DNA of 64,000 bases from DATBLQ01 sp036555325 (lineage in GTDB: Bacteria; Pseudomonadota; Alphaproteobacteria; Rhizobiales; Aestuariivirgaceae), in NCBI GenBank assembly GCA_036555325.1, contig DATBLQ010000002.1:104189-168188 (forward strand). The letters run 5' to 3'. The notes beneath the pieces were generated by a model. That model did no database searches. It saw nothing but the letters and a program-made list of their open reading frames with translations, and had not been told where the DNA came from. How positions within the stretch are numbered: the stretch's first letter is position 1; each line of letters starts with the position of its first letter. A program made the position numbers and the translations under genes. This document shows, one piece after another, positions 43,329-51,373 of the stretch.

Positions 43329-44690
43329 ATGCGTTATTCCATTTTCGCCCTGACTCGGGGAAAATCCCTCACGTCGGTGTTGATGATTGGCCTCGCCGGC
43401 TTCCTGCTCGCAGGCTGCTCGAGCTCCATCGATCGTTTCGCCGACTATCCCGGAAAACGCGACAGGACACACACGGCATCTGCTCCCAAATATAGCGGCT
43501 CCGCTTCCTCTGATGACTACATAGAAAGCAGCTCGCTCGGCGCCGCTCCAGTTAGATCGACGAGCTCCAATCCTTACCAGCCGCCAATCTATAGTCAGAC
43601 GCAGAACTACAATAAACCGCGCTATCAGAAGCCTCAGTATCAGCAGCCCCAGTACCAGCAGTCCCAATACCAGCAGCAGTATCAGGAGCCGCAGTACGAG
43701 GAGCCTCAGTACGAAGACCAGAGCGAGTCTGCATCGGGCAGCTTCGTGGTGGTGGAGCCCGGTCAGACTCTCTATTCGATAGCTCGCGCCAATGGCATGA
43801 CGGTCGCCACCTTGGCCGCCGCCAACGCCATCCATCCGCCCTATCATCTGCGGGCCGGCCAGCGCGTTAGAATTCCGGGCGTGGATGAACCGCGAGCGGT
43901 CGCCACCTACGCCCCCGCACAGCAGAATTTCTCGCAAAAGTCCTCTGTTCACATCGTGAGAAGCGGGGAAACCCTGTTCTCGCTCGGCCGCAAGTACGGC
44001 CTGCATCCCTACAAGATTGCCGACTTCAACGACCTTTCTCACAACGTATCCCTCGCAACAGGGCAGAGGGTCCGTATTCCTGGCAGCAAATCGGCCGACC
44101 GGATCGCATCGGAGGACTCCTTCGAACCGGCGGAAGAGGTGTCTGATCCATACACGGACAGCGAGTCATCTTCTGCCAAGGACGACTACAACCAGCAAGA
44201 TTCCCCAGAAATCGCCTACGCTCCTCCGGAAGATGAAGCAACGACGTTGGATGATGTCGAAGAGCAAACCGATGCTGAATCGATGGAAGAGGAGGCTGGC
44301 AACTTTCGCTGGCCGGTAAAGGGTCGCATCATTTCGAAATACGGTGCGAAGCCGGGCGGCACCCGCAATGAGGGAATTAATATTGCCGTACCCGAAGGCA
44401 CAAGCGTTAGGGCGGCCCAGAGTGGCGTGATCGCCTACGCCGGAAACGAACTAAAAGGGTATGGTAACTTGATACTCATTCGTCATCAGGACGGCTGGGT
44501 GACCGCCTATGCCCATAACAAACAACTCTTTGTAAAGCGAGGCGATACGGTGAAACGCGGTGACATTATCGCCAAGGCTGGTCAGACGGGTTCTGTGGAA
44601 AGTCCCCAGCTCCACTTTGAACTGCGCAAGGGTGCAACCGCAGTCGACCCAATGAAATACCTGGTCTCCTCGCAGGCCGCGAATTACTAG
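43329..44690 (+). CDS. NlpD-like lipoprotein with two LysM domains and LytM domain
   Basis: The 453-residue lipoprotein has lipobox LLAGC. A Gln/Tyr-rich stretch of about 50 residues follows (repeats of the YQxPQYQ type). Two LysM domains cover about 145-193 (FVVVEPGQTLYSIARANGM) and about 215-262 (HIVRSGETLFSLGRKYGL). A C-terminal M23/LytM domain starts FRWPVKGRIISKYG. Its metal motif reads NEGINIAV where active enzymes have HxGxD, so it is probably an amidase activator such as E. coli NlpD rather than a peptidase. The ATG at 43329 follows a GGAGTGGTGGG ribosome binding site. The neighbours surE and pcm support the NlpD assignment. Confidence 0.9.
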   Translation: MRYSIFALTRGKSLTSVLMIGLAGFLLAGCSSSIDRFADYPGKRDRTHTASAPKYSGSASSDDYIESSSLGAAPVRSTSSNPYQPPIYSQTQNYNKPRYQKPQYQQPQYQQSQYQQQYQEPQYEEPQYEDQSESASGSFVVVEPGQTLYSIARANGMTVATLAAANAIHPPYHLRAGQRVRIPGVDEPRAVATYAPAQQNFSQKSSVHIVRSGETLFSLGRKYGLHPYKIADFNDLSHNVSLATGQRVRIPGSKSADRIASEDSFEPAEEVSDPYTDSESSSAKDDYNQQDSPEIAYAPPEDEATTLDDVEEQTDAESMEEEAGNFRWPVKGRIISKYGAKPGGTRNEGINIAVPEGTSVRAAQSGVIAYAGNELKGYGNLILIRHQDGWVTAYAHNKQLFVKRGDTVKRGDIIAKAGQTGSVESPQLHFELRKGATAVDPMKYLVSSQAANY

Positions 44691-44837
44691 CTCGCTACGG
44701 TCGAATGCCAGTTGTGCGGCGTTCATTAAGAACATAAAACCTGTCCGATAGGACAGCGAGCTCACGCTCCGCAAAGGCACCTGCATCTTCTTCCTTCCAG
44801 GATGAGTGTCGTGCTCGCCTGCCAACAGAGCCAGTGC

Positions 44838-45500
44838 ATGATCACCCTTTGGGGCCGGCGCAATAGCATGAACGTTCAAAAGGTGGTTTGGGCTCTGGAG
44901 GAGCTTGAACTTCCCTATGAACGCCACAACGTAGGCGGCTCCTTCGGCGGTACCGATACGCCTGCCTACAGGTCAATGAACCCCATGGGCTTGGTTCCCG
45001 TCATGCGTGAGGGTGAGGTCACGATATTTGAATCGAACGCCATCGTGCGCTACCTCGCCGCGACCCATGGTCAGGGGCGAATGCGGCCTGTGCTTCCCAT
45101 GCAGCTTGCCGGAGCCGAGCAGTGGATGGATTGGGCGCAACTCAACGTGGGCCCACCCATGAGCACGCTGTTTCTTCAAACAGTGCGCACGCCGCGGGAC
45201 AGGCAGAATCGTGCAGCCATGGAAAATGCGACCGCACAGTTGCACAAGCTCCTGCCAGTCGCCGATGCCGCTCTTGCAAATTCAGATTTCCTCGCTGGTC
45301 CTGGGTTCAGCTTCGGTGACGTCCCATTGGGCGTCATGGCTTGGCGAATGAGCTGTTTCGACTGGCAGCGGCCACGGCTTGCGAACTTCGATCGTTGGCA
45401 CAAGCGATTGCAGGAGCGGGCTGCTTACAAAAAAGCGGTTATGATTCCAACCGGTAGATCGCCCGAGGAGTGGCTTGCCTATGAAAAACAATTCGCCTGA
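44838..45500 (+). CDS. Glutathione S-transferase family protein
   Basis: The 220-residue protein has a thioredoxin-fold N-terminal domain (MITLWGRRNSMNVQKVVWALEELELPYE, with the Ser of NSMNVQKV in the catalytic position). Glutathione-binding motifs are NPMGLVPVM and the FESNAIVRYLA segment. An all-helical C-terminal domain holds FSFGDVPLGVMAWR. Class and substrate are unknown. I used ATG 44838. A longer frame from 44802 has no homologous extension. It ends in the stem of a strong terminator shared with the convergent CHRD gene. Confidence 0.88.
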   Translation: MITLWGRRNSMNVQKVVWALEELELPYERHNVGGSFGGTDTPAYRSMNPMGLVPVMREGEVTIFESNAIVRYLAATHGQGRMRPVLPMQLAGAEQWMDWAQLNVGPPMSTLFLQTVRTPRDRQNRAAMENATAQLHKLLPVADAALANSDFLAGPGFSFGDVPLGVMAWRMSCFDWQRPRLANFDRWHKRLQERAAYKKAVMIPTGRSPEEWLAYEKQFA

Positions 45501-45520
45501 GCAAGATGCTCAGGCGAATT
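45490..45520 (+). terminator. Bidirectional terminator between the GST and CHRD genes
   Basis: A perfect 14-bp inverted repeat, AATTCGCCTGAGCA (45490-45503) and TGCTCAGGCGAATT (45507-45520), with a 3-nt loop, is followed by TTCTG on this strand and by a run of Ts on the other (AAAAACAATT upstream). It lies between convergent genes and contains the GST stop codon, so it probably ends transcripts from both sides. Confidence 0.85.
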
Positions 45521-45531
45521 TTCTGGGTCCC

Positions 45532-45963
45532 CTATTGCGCCGTCAGTTGCCCGCGAATTTCACCGTCGGGATATTGCGCAGTATGGATGTTAACGTACGC
45601 ATTTCCGTCACGTAACATCTGGATTTGCTCGGGCGTTATATCGGCCGAGCCCTCCATGATATTGGCGGATAGGTCGACAACGGGACCTGCATTCTCGCCC
45701 GCTTTCGCCGGGCCGTGAATGTGCGCCGCCGTTGGGTCTCCGGTCAGTCCTTCTTGGGTTACTTTCCAGTTCACCTTGTTGGCATCGGTGTCGACTGTGA
45801 CCTCTGCCGTGCCCTTGCCGGCGCTATCATTGGGCGGTACTTCGTCCGATGATTTCAAATCGGCCTTGAAGGTCACCATTTCGGCCAGTACTGGCGAAGG
45901 CACCGACAGGAAGGCGGCAATCGCAAGCGCTGAAAATCCTGAAACTAAGGTGGAGTAACGCAT
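45532..45963 (-). CDS. CHRD domain-containing periplasmic protein
   Basis: The 143-residue protein has a signal peptide (MRYSTLVSGFSALAIAAFLS, cleavage after VLA). It is then almost entirely one CHRD domain: FKADLKSSDEVPPNDS, VNWKVTQEGLTGDPTAAHIHGPAKAGENAGPVV and AYVNIHTAQYPDGEIRGQL. The His-containing AHIHG and IHT motifs are the domain's hallmark. CHRD proteins have no settled function. A Met three codons earlier (45972) is also possible. It stands alone, convergent with the GST gene. Confidence 0.9.
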   Translation of the reverse strand: MRYSTLVSGFSALAIAAFLSVPSPVLAEMVTFKADLKSSDEVPPNDSAGKGTAEVTVDTDANKVNWKVTQEGLTGDPTAAHIHGPAKAGENAGPVVDLSANIMEGSADITPEQIQMLRDGNAYVNIHTAQYPDGEIRGQLTAQ

Positions 45964-46047
45964 AAGTTGCATCCCTTTGTGGATTGAAGTTTGACCGAAC
46001 GCATTGGCCGGTGATGCCCAACACGACTATGGCCGATTGGTTCCGAT

Positions 46048-46917
46048 TCAATCGATGCGTACGCCGGATCGCCCAGCCACATCCTGAATGAATTGCCAGG
46101 CCACTCTGCCGGAACGGCTTCCGCGCGTAGCTGCCCACTCGATCGCCTGGGCAGTGAGCGTCTCTGTGGCAATTTTGAGCCCATAGTGGTCCGCATAACC
46201 CCTGACCATTTCCAGATACTCTTCCTGTGAACAGTTGTGAAAACCGAGCCATAGGCCGAAGCGATCAGACAGCGACACTTTCTCCTGCACCGCCTCATGT
46301 GGGTTGATGGCGGTTGAGCGTTCGTTTTCCATCATCTCGCGGGGAAGAAGATGCCGGCGGTTCGAGGTCGCATAAAATATCATATTGTGCGGACGGCCCT
46401 CGATTCCGCCCTCGAGCGCTGCCTTGAGCGACTTATACGATGTGTCGTTCGCATCAAAGGACAGATCATCGCAGAAGATGAGGAAACGCAGCTTGGGCTC
46501 ACCGCGGACAAGGGCCATCAGTCGGGGCAGGCTTTCGATATCCTCGCGATGGATCTCTACGAGTTTGAGAGTACCCTTTGCGCGCTTCGCGACTTCGCCA
46601 TGCAAGGACTTGACGAGCGAGCTCTTTCCCATCCCGCGTGCTCCCCAAAGCAGAGCATTGTTTGCCGGCAGCCCCGTGGCGAAACGCACCGTGTTCTCCA
46701 TCAGGATATCGCGCACCCGGTCAATCGCCTTGAGCAGGGATAGTTCGACGCGATTGACGCGAGCGACTGGCTCTAGCACCGAGCCGTCCGAGTGCCAGAC
46801 ATAGGCATCGGCGCCGCCGAAATCGGTTCGGTGGGCGACTGGTGGCGCCAGCCGTTCGAGCGCCGAGGCGATCCGCCTGGCGAGCTCAACCAGTGAGTTG
46901 TCCCGCTTTCTGGCCAT
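46048..46917 (-). CDS. DUF815 family AAA ATPase
   Basis: The 289-residue P-loop protein has Walker A GARGMGKSS (about 92-100) and Walker B LRFLIFCDDLSF. An AAA-like sensor region follows (IFYATSNRRHLLPREM), then the C-terminal EWAATRGSRSGRVAWQFIQDVAG. DUF815 ATPases are widespread, but their client is unknown. ATG 46917 was chosen because the open frame to 46941 adds only eight unlikely residues. It diverges from yajC across about 135 bp, the usual arrangement in this order. Confidence 0.9.
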   Translation of the reverse strand: MARKRDNSLVELARRIASALERLAPPVAHRTDFGGADAYVWHSDGSVLEPVARVNRVELSLLKAIDRVRDILMENTVRFATGLPANNALLWGARGMGKSSLVKSLHGEVAKRAKGTLKLVEIHREDIESLPRLMALVRGEPKLRFLIFCDDLSFDANDTSYKSLKAALEGGIEGRPHNMIFYATSNRRHLLPREMMENERSTAINPHEAVQEKVSLSDRFGLWLGFHNCSQEEYLEMVRGYADHYGLKIATETLTAQAIEWAATRGSRSGRVAWQFIQDVAGRSGVRID

Positions 46918-47054
46918 GTCCCTGCATAGCCCGCGCGACAACCTGCTCGCAAGCCATCCAATGCCTTATGGTTGCAAATGGGGGCTCTATCGTTATATTC
47001 CGGCCACCTGATACAGGAAGCGGCCCCCTCCAGGTCAACCAAGAGCTCACGCCC

Positions 47055-47411
47055 ATGTTCATCTCACCTGCCTTTGCCCAAGCCGGCGGAACGCCCGGCG
47101 TTAACGATTTCTTCGGAATGATGCTGCCGCTACTTCTCATCATGGTCGTTTTCTATTTCCTGCTGATCAGGCCACAACAGCGTAAAATGCGCGATCATCA
47201 GCAGATGATAAAGAATGTCCGCCGAGGGGATTCTATCGTCACCACAGGGGGTCTCGTCGGGAAGATATCGAAGGTCATCGACGACAATGAAGTTTTGCTC
47301 GACATCGCCGAGAACGTTCAGGTCCGCGTCGTGAAGAATGCAATAAGCGAGGTCCGCACCAAAGGCGAACCGGTCAAGCAGGTCGAATCGAGCAAGGCCG
47401 CGAAAAAATAA
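47055..47411 (+). CDS. yajC: Preprotein translocase accessory subunit YajC
   Basis: The 118-residue protein has one membrane helix (MLPLLLIMVVFYFLLIRPQQRK) and a cytosolic domain with RRGDSIVTTGGLVGKISKVIDDNEVLLDIAENVQVRVVKNAI. YajC associates with SecDF. The start at 47055 (MFISPAFAQ) is the family N-terminus. A frame extends upstream to 46842 but is not homologous. secD begins 124 bp downstream. That gap is filled by a 43-codon frame which I did not accept. Confidence 0.95.
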   Translation: MFISPAFAQAGGTPGVNDFFGMMLPLLLIMVVFYFLLIRPQQRKMRDHQQMIKNVRRGDSIVTTGGLVGKISKVIDDNEVLLDIAENVQVRVVKNAISEVRTKGEPVKQVESSKAAKK

Positions 47412-47535
47412 TGAGCATGTCGTCGCAGGTGCAAAACAGCTCTCATCCGGTGGGGGAGTTTTTTCTCGCTCCGCGTTTCTCCCTTGCAGGGCGGAGCTTG
47501 CTATCAGCTTTCATCTACAGTGCAGCTGTCCCCCG

Positions 47536-49140
47536 ATGTTGAATTTTTCACGCTGGAAAACCCTGTCGATTCTTTTCGCCGTCTTGCTCGGAATTATTTT
47601 CTCGCTTCCGAATGTCGTGAGCAGGGAAGTGTGGTCTAGGCTCCCCCTCGTCAGCCAGCTTCAACCTCTCGTCCTCGGTCTCGATCTCCAGGGAGGTTCC
47701 CATGTGCTTCTTGAAGTCGACCGAACGGATCTCCAAAATCAGCTGTCGAGGCAGTTCATCGGCGACATCCGGCAGGCCCTGCGTGAGCAGCGGATCGCCT
47801 ATTCGGGCCTGGGCCGAACCGCCAATGGCGTCAGCGTTCGCATCAGCAATCCTGCCGATGTCGATCGCGCAATGGACGCGCTGCGCCCGCTTTCCCAGCC
47901 GGTGAGCATCGGCCTGTTCGGCGAAGCAGCCAGCAATGAATTCAACGTGCGTCGCGATGGCAACGTGATCGTATTCGAACTCACCAAGGCCGGGCTTGAA
48001 TCCAAGATCGGCCGGGCCATTCAGCAGTCTTTGGAAATCATCGGCAAACGCGTTAATGCGTTGGGTACCACCGAGCCGACGATCCAGCGCCAGGGAGTTG
48101 ATCGCATACTGATCCAGGTTCCAGGCTTGCAGGACCCGGATCGGCTGAAGGCGTTGCTGGGCCAGACCGCAAAGCTGCAGTTCCGTCTCGTCTGCGATTC
48201 CCAGCCGCAGGCTGAAGGCGAGCGCCCGCCGCTTGAGTGTGAGGAAGTGCCGGACCAGGACAATGCACAACAGGTGATGTGGGTCCAGACCTCCAGTCGC
48301 GCTACCGTTGATGGTGAAGATCTAACCGATGCGCAGCCAACCTTCGATAGCCGCTCGAACGAGCCGGTCGTCAGCTTCCGTTTCAATCAGAAGGGCGCTT
48401 TGCGCTTCGGCAAACTGACGCAGGAAAATGTTGGCAGACCCTTCGCCATCGTTCTTGACAACAAGGTCGTAAGCGCGCCGGTCATCAATGAGCCCATTCT
48501 TGGGGGCACCGGCCAAATATCGGGCCGCTTCACCACTCAGGAAGCGAACGATCTGGCGATCGTTCTGCGATCGGGTGCCCTGCCTGCCAAACTGACCGTC
48601 GTTGAGGAGCGCACCGTCGGTCCAAGTCTTGGTTCGGACTCCATACGTGCCGGCGTTTTTGCGACCATAATTGGAACGATCGGTGTCGTTCTATTCATGA
48701 TCATTGGCTATGGATTCTTTGGCCTGATCGCCGATTTGGCCTTGTTTGCCAACCTCGCCATGCTCGTGGGTCTGCTGTCGCTGCTTGGTGCAACGCTCAC
48801 CTTGCCTGGTATTGCTGGCCTGCTGCTCACTCTCGGCATGGCTGTCGATTCGAACGTTCTGGTCTTCGAACGCATTCGCGAAGAATGGCGCAGCGGGCGC
48901 TCCCCGGTCAGCGCGATTGAAACCGGCTTCCGTGCCGCGCTTGCCACGATTGTGGATGCAAACGTCACCACCTTTGTTGCGGTTGCGGTGCTCTTTGGAA
49001 TGGGATCGGGACCGGTGCGCGGCTTTGCCGTTACCCTTGGGCTGGGAGTTATCACCACCGTCTTCACCGCCTTTACTCTAACCCGGCTAATCATTGCCTG
49101 GTGGTTATGGTCCTATCGTCCTAAAGAGGTCCCGCTCTAA
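47536..49140 (+). CDS. secD: Protein translocase subunit SecD
   Basis: The 534-residue inner membrane protein has one N-terminal helix and the large periplasmic region with LVLGLDLQGGSHVLLEVD. Five C-terminal helices follow, with GMAVDSNVLVFERIREEW near 440. It uses proton motive force to pull preproteins from SecYEG. It forms an operon with secF (16 nt gap) and probably yajC. Confidence 0.97.
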   Translation: MLNFSRWKTLSILFAVLLGIIFSLPNVVSREVWSRLPLVSQLQPLVLGLDLQGGSHVLLEVDRTDLQNQLSRQFIGDIRQALREQRIAYSGLGRTANGVSVRISNPADVDRAMDALRPLSQPVSIGLFGEAASNEFNVRRDGNVIVFELTKAGLESKIGRAIQQSLEIIGKRVNALGTTEPTIQRQGVDRILIQVPGLQDPDRLKALLGQTAKLQFRLVCDSQPQAEGERPPLECEEVPDQDNAQQVMWVQTSSRATVDGEDLTDAQPTFDSRSNEPVVSFRFNQKGALRFGKLTQENVGRPFAIVLDNKVVSAPVINEPILGGTGQISGRFTTQEANDLAIVLRSGALPAKLTVVEERTVGPSLGSDSIRAGVFATIIGTIGVVLFMIIGYGFFGLIADLALFANLAMLVGLLSLLGATLTLPGIAGLLLTLGMAVDSNVLVFERIREEWRSGRSPVSAIETGFRAALATIVDANVTTFVAVAVLFGMGSGPVRGFAVTLGLGVITTVFTAFTLTRLIIAWWLWSYRPKEVPL

Positions 49141-49155
49141 ATGCGGGAAGACTAG

Positions 49156-50082
49156 ATGTTTCAAGGCATTCGTTTTGTTCCTGACGACACAAAGATACCG
49201 TTCATGCGGTATTCCCGCTTCGGTTTCTTCCTGTCGGCATTTCTCTGTGTCTCGGCGCTGCTCGTGTTCCTCATCGATGGCTTGAACTATGGCATCGATT
49301 TCAAGGGAGGAACGCTCATCGAAGTTCGCACCCATGGGGGCATCACGATTGGCGATCTGCGTGGAAGAATTAGTGGCCTGGAGTTAGGCGAGGCCGAGCT
49401 TCAGGAATTCGGCGCTCCCGACAATATTTTGATCCGTTTGGAAACCCAGCCTGGTGGTGACGCGGCCCAAACGGCGGCGGTCAGCAAAGCTACCCAGGCA
49501 CTCGGCAAGGACGTCGAAATACGCCGCGTCGAATTGGTTGGACCGAAGGTGTCCGCCGAGTTGACGCAGGAGGGCACTATCGCCGTCGTCCTCGCCATCA
49601 TAATGGTCTTGATCTACATATGGTTTCGCTTTGAATGGCAGTTCGGCTTGGGAGCGGTTGCGTCTCTTCTGCACGATGTGATCATTACCATTGGCGTCCT
49701 CTCGATCTTACGCATTGAGTTCAATCTGAATATCATCGCTGCTATCTTGACGATCATCGGTTACTCACTGAATGACACCGTTGTGATTTATGATCGAATT
49801 CGGGAGTACCTGCGCAAGTTCAAGAAAATGCGATACGTTGACTTGATCGACGGGGCGCTGAACTCCACCTTGGCACGCACGGTAATTACCGGCACGTCTA
49901 CCCTCATTGCCTTGCTTGCGCTCTACGTATTTGGCGGCGAAGTGATCCGTGGATTCACCTTCACCATGATATTCGGCATCTTGATCGGCACTTATTCATC
50001 CGTTTTTGTTGCTGCCCCGGTTCTGATTATTCTAGGTTCCGTCCGTGAGACCAAAGCGGAAGCGCAAAAGGCCAGGCCCTGA
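49156..50082 (+). CDS. secF: Protein translocase subunit SecF
   Basis: The 308-residue partner of SecD has six membrane helices. Family blocks are GLNYGIDFKGGTLIEVR (about 38-54) and GYSLNDTVVIYDRIREYLR (about 200-218). It works with SecD in late translocation. The stop at 50080-50082 overlaps the proposed CTG start of the next gene. That gene reads in another frame, with AAAAGG just upstream in the secF coding end. Confidence 0.96.
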   Translation: MFQGIRFVPDDTKIPFMRYSRFGFFLSAFLCVSALLVFLIDGLNYGIDFKGGTLIEVRTHGGITIGDLRGRISGLELGEAELQEFGAPDNILIRLETQPGGDAAQTAAVSKATQALGKDVEIRRVELVGPKVSAELTQEGTIAVVLAIIMVLIYIWFRFEWQFGLGAVASLLHDVIITIGVLSILRIEFNLNIIAAILTIIGYSLNDTVVIYDRIREYLRKFKKMRYVDLIDGALNSTLARTVITGTSTLIALLALYVFGGEVIRGFTFTMIFGILIGTYSSVFVAAPVLIILGSVRETKAEAQKARP

Positions 50083-50456
50083 ACCGCGCAGCGCCCCACT
50101 ATCCTTCTCTTGCGCCAATTGAAGCATACGGCAACGGCGGGTTCCGCTTCGCCGGAATGGCGCATTCGGGCTCGCTGTTGATCATTCCGAGTGGGATGTA
50201 TGCATGGCGCCCGCGCATTCTCTCTGAAACGACGGCTGAAGACTTTTCTGCCGCTATCCTGGAAAAGAGCAAGATCAGTTTTCTCATCCTAGGCACCGGC
50301 AAGTCCGCAATTCCGCTCTCAGCCGAATTGATGCGCCTCCTCACCGATGCTTCGCTACCCCCAGAGGTGATGAACAGCGGTGCCGCAGTGCGTATCTATA
50401 ACGTACTGTTGGCGGAACACCGCCCGCCTGCGGCAGCATTGATCGCGGTAGACTGA
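50079..50456 (+). CDS. Mth938-like (DUF498) domain protein, probable CTG start
   Basis: The small soluble protein has the Mth938/NDUFAF3-like fold (GSLLIIPSGMYAWRP, FLILGTGK, GAAVRIYNVLLAEHRPPAAALIAV). NDUFAF3 relatives help assemble complex I, though no such role is shown here. The only conventional start, ATG 50157, gives 99 residues and removes the conserved PIEAYGNGGFRFAGM stretch. That sequence lies in frame upstream and follows CTG 50079, which overlaps the secF stop and has AAAAGG 7 nt before it. I therefore propose a CTG start and 125 residues. Annotators would probably report 50157. Confidence 0.8.
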   Translation: MNRAAPHYPSLAPIEAYGNGGFRFAGMAHSGSLLIIPSGMYAWRPRILSETTAEDFSAAILEKSKISFLILGTGKSAIPLSAELMRLLTDASLPPEVMNSGAAVRIYNVLLAEHRPPAAALIAVD

Positions 50457-50472
50457 CGCGCAAAGGCAGCAT

Positions 50473-51324
50473 GTGAAGACCGTTCAAGCAATCGAACACT
50501 GTCACTCGATCGTGCGCCGTCATGACAAGGACCGCTATCTGGCGAGCCTCTTTGCAAGCGACGACAACAGGCCATTTTTGTGGGCGCTTTATGCATTCAA
50601 CTACGAAATTGCGCGGGTTCGTGAGTTGGTGAGCGACCCGGTTCTGGGAGAAATGCGATTCCAGTGGTGGTCCGATGTTATCGATCGTCTCTATGAGAAT
50701 TCTGCTATCGAGCATCCGGTCGCCCAGGTCCTAGCCGGTGCGATCGAACACCGCGCTTTGCCCAAGCCCCCGTTCATCAACCTGATCGAGGCCCGCAAGT
50801 TTGATCTCTACAACGACCCGATGCCGTCGCTCGCGCAACTCGAAGGCTATCTTGGCGAAACCTCCTCAGCAGTCATCCAATTGGCCGCCATTATCCTCGC
50901 CGGTTCCGAGGCGGCCAACTCAGCGACTGCGGCAGGCTATGCAGGTGTCGCCTATGGTGTCGCTGGACTTCTCCGTGCGCTGCCTATGCACCGCGCCCGC
51001 GGCCAATGCTATCTGCCCAGCGATATGCTCGAGCATGAAGGCCTATCGGCCGCGCATGTTCTCTCAGGCCGCAGAGAGAAGGGTCTCCTGCGCGTGCTCG
51101 AAACGATGAACTCTTTCGCCGCAAGGCGTCTGGCCGAGGCGCGTGCATTGCGTCGCGAGGTTTCAACCGCGGCTCTGCCGGCTTTTCTCCCCGCTGCGCT
51201 GATAGATGGCTATCTTATCAAAATCTCTCGCGCCGGTTTCGACGCTTTGGACAAGATGACCGACGTTCCCCAGTGGCGGCGGCAGCTGCGACTTTGGTAC
51301 ATGGCGCGAACGGGGCAGTTTTAG
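50473..51324 (+). CDS. Squalene/phytoene synthase family protein
   Basis: The 283-residue isoprenoid-synthase-fold protein keeps the family shape, with RPFLWALYAFNYEIARV at about 32 and the DLYNDPMPS segment. However, the two Asp-rich motifs of true squalene synthases (DxxxD) are not clear: the first region reads YAFNYEIARVRE. It may be a member of the NDUFAF6-like group, which retains the fold but not the substrate-binding acids. It starts at a GTG (50473) 16 nt after the Mth938 gene. Position in the secDF block is conserved in Hyphomicrobiales, so a complex-I or membrane role is an alternative. Confidence 0.85.
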   Translation: MKTVQAIEHCHSIVRRHDKDRYLASLFASDDNRPFLWALYAFNYEIARVRELVSDPVLGEMRFQWWSDVIDRLYENSAIEHPVAQVLAGAIEHRALPKPPFINLIEARKFDLYNDPMPSLAQLEGYLGETSSAVIQLAAIILAGSEAANSATAAGYAGVAYGVAGLLRALPMHRARGQCYLPSDMLEHEGLSAAHVLSGRREKGLLRVLETMNSFAARRLAEARALRREVSTAALPAFLPAALIDGYLIKISRAGFDALDKMTDVPQWRRQLRLWYMARTGQF

Positions 51325-51373
51325 CAGCTCACTGCGAAGCTTCGTTTATGGAGGGTCCGATATTATGAGGGAG

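Noticed and set aside
44689..44762. AGCTCGCT at 44689 and AGCGAGCT at 44755 could pair around the CTGTCC-GATA-GGACAG hairpin after the NlpD-like gene.
   Set aside because: No U-tract follows and the outer arms are 60 nt apart. It may be a weak structure but is not supported as a terminator or RNA gene.
47411..47542. A 43-codon frame fills the gap between yajC and secD, starting on the yajC stop and ending just inside secD.
   Set aside because: Its length is expected by chance (roughly one in five at this composition). It has no recognisable motif, and the overlaps are not the tight ATGA type seen for the yceD-plsX ORF.
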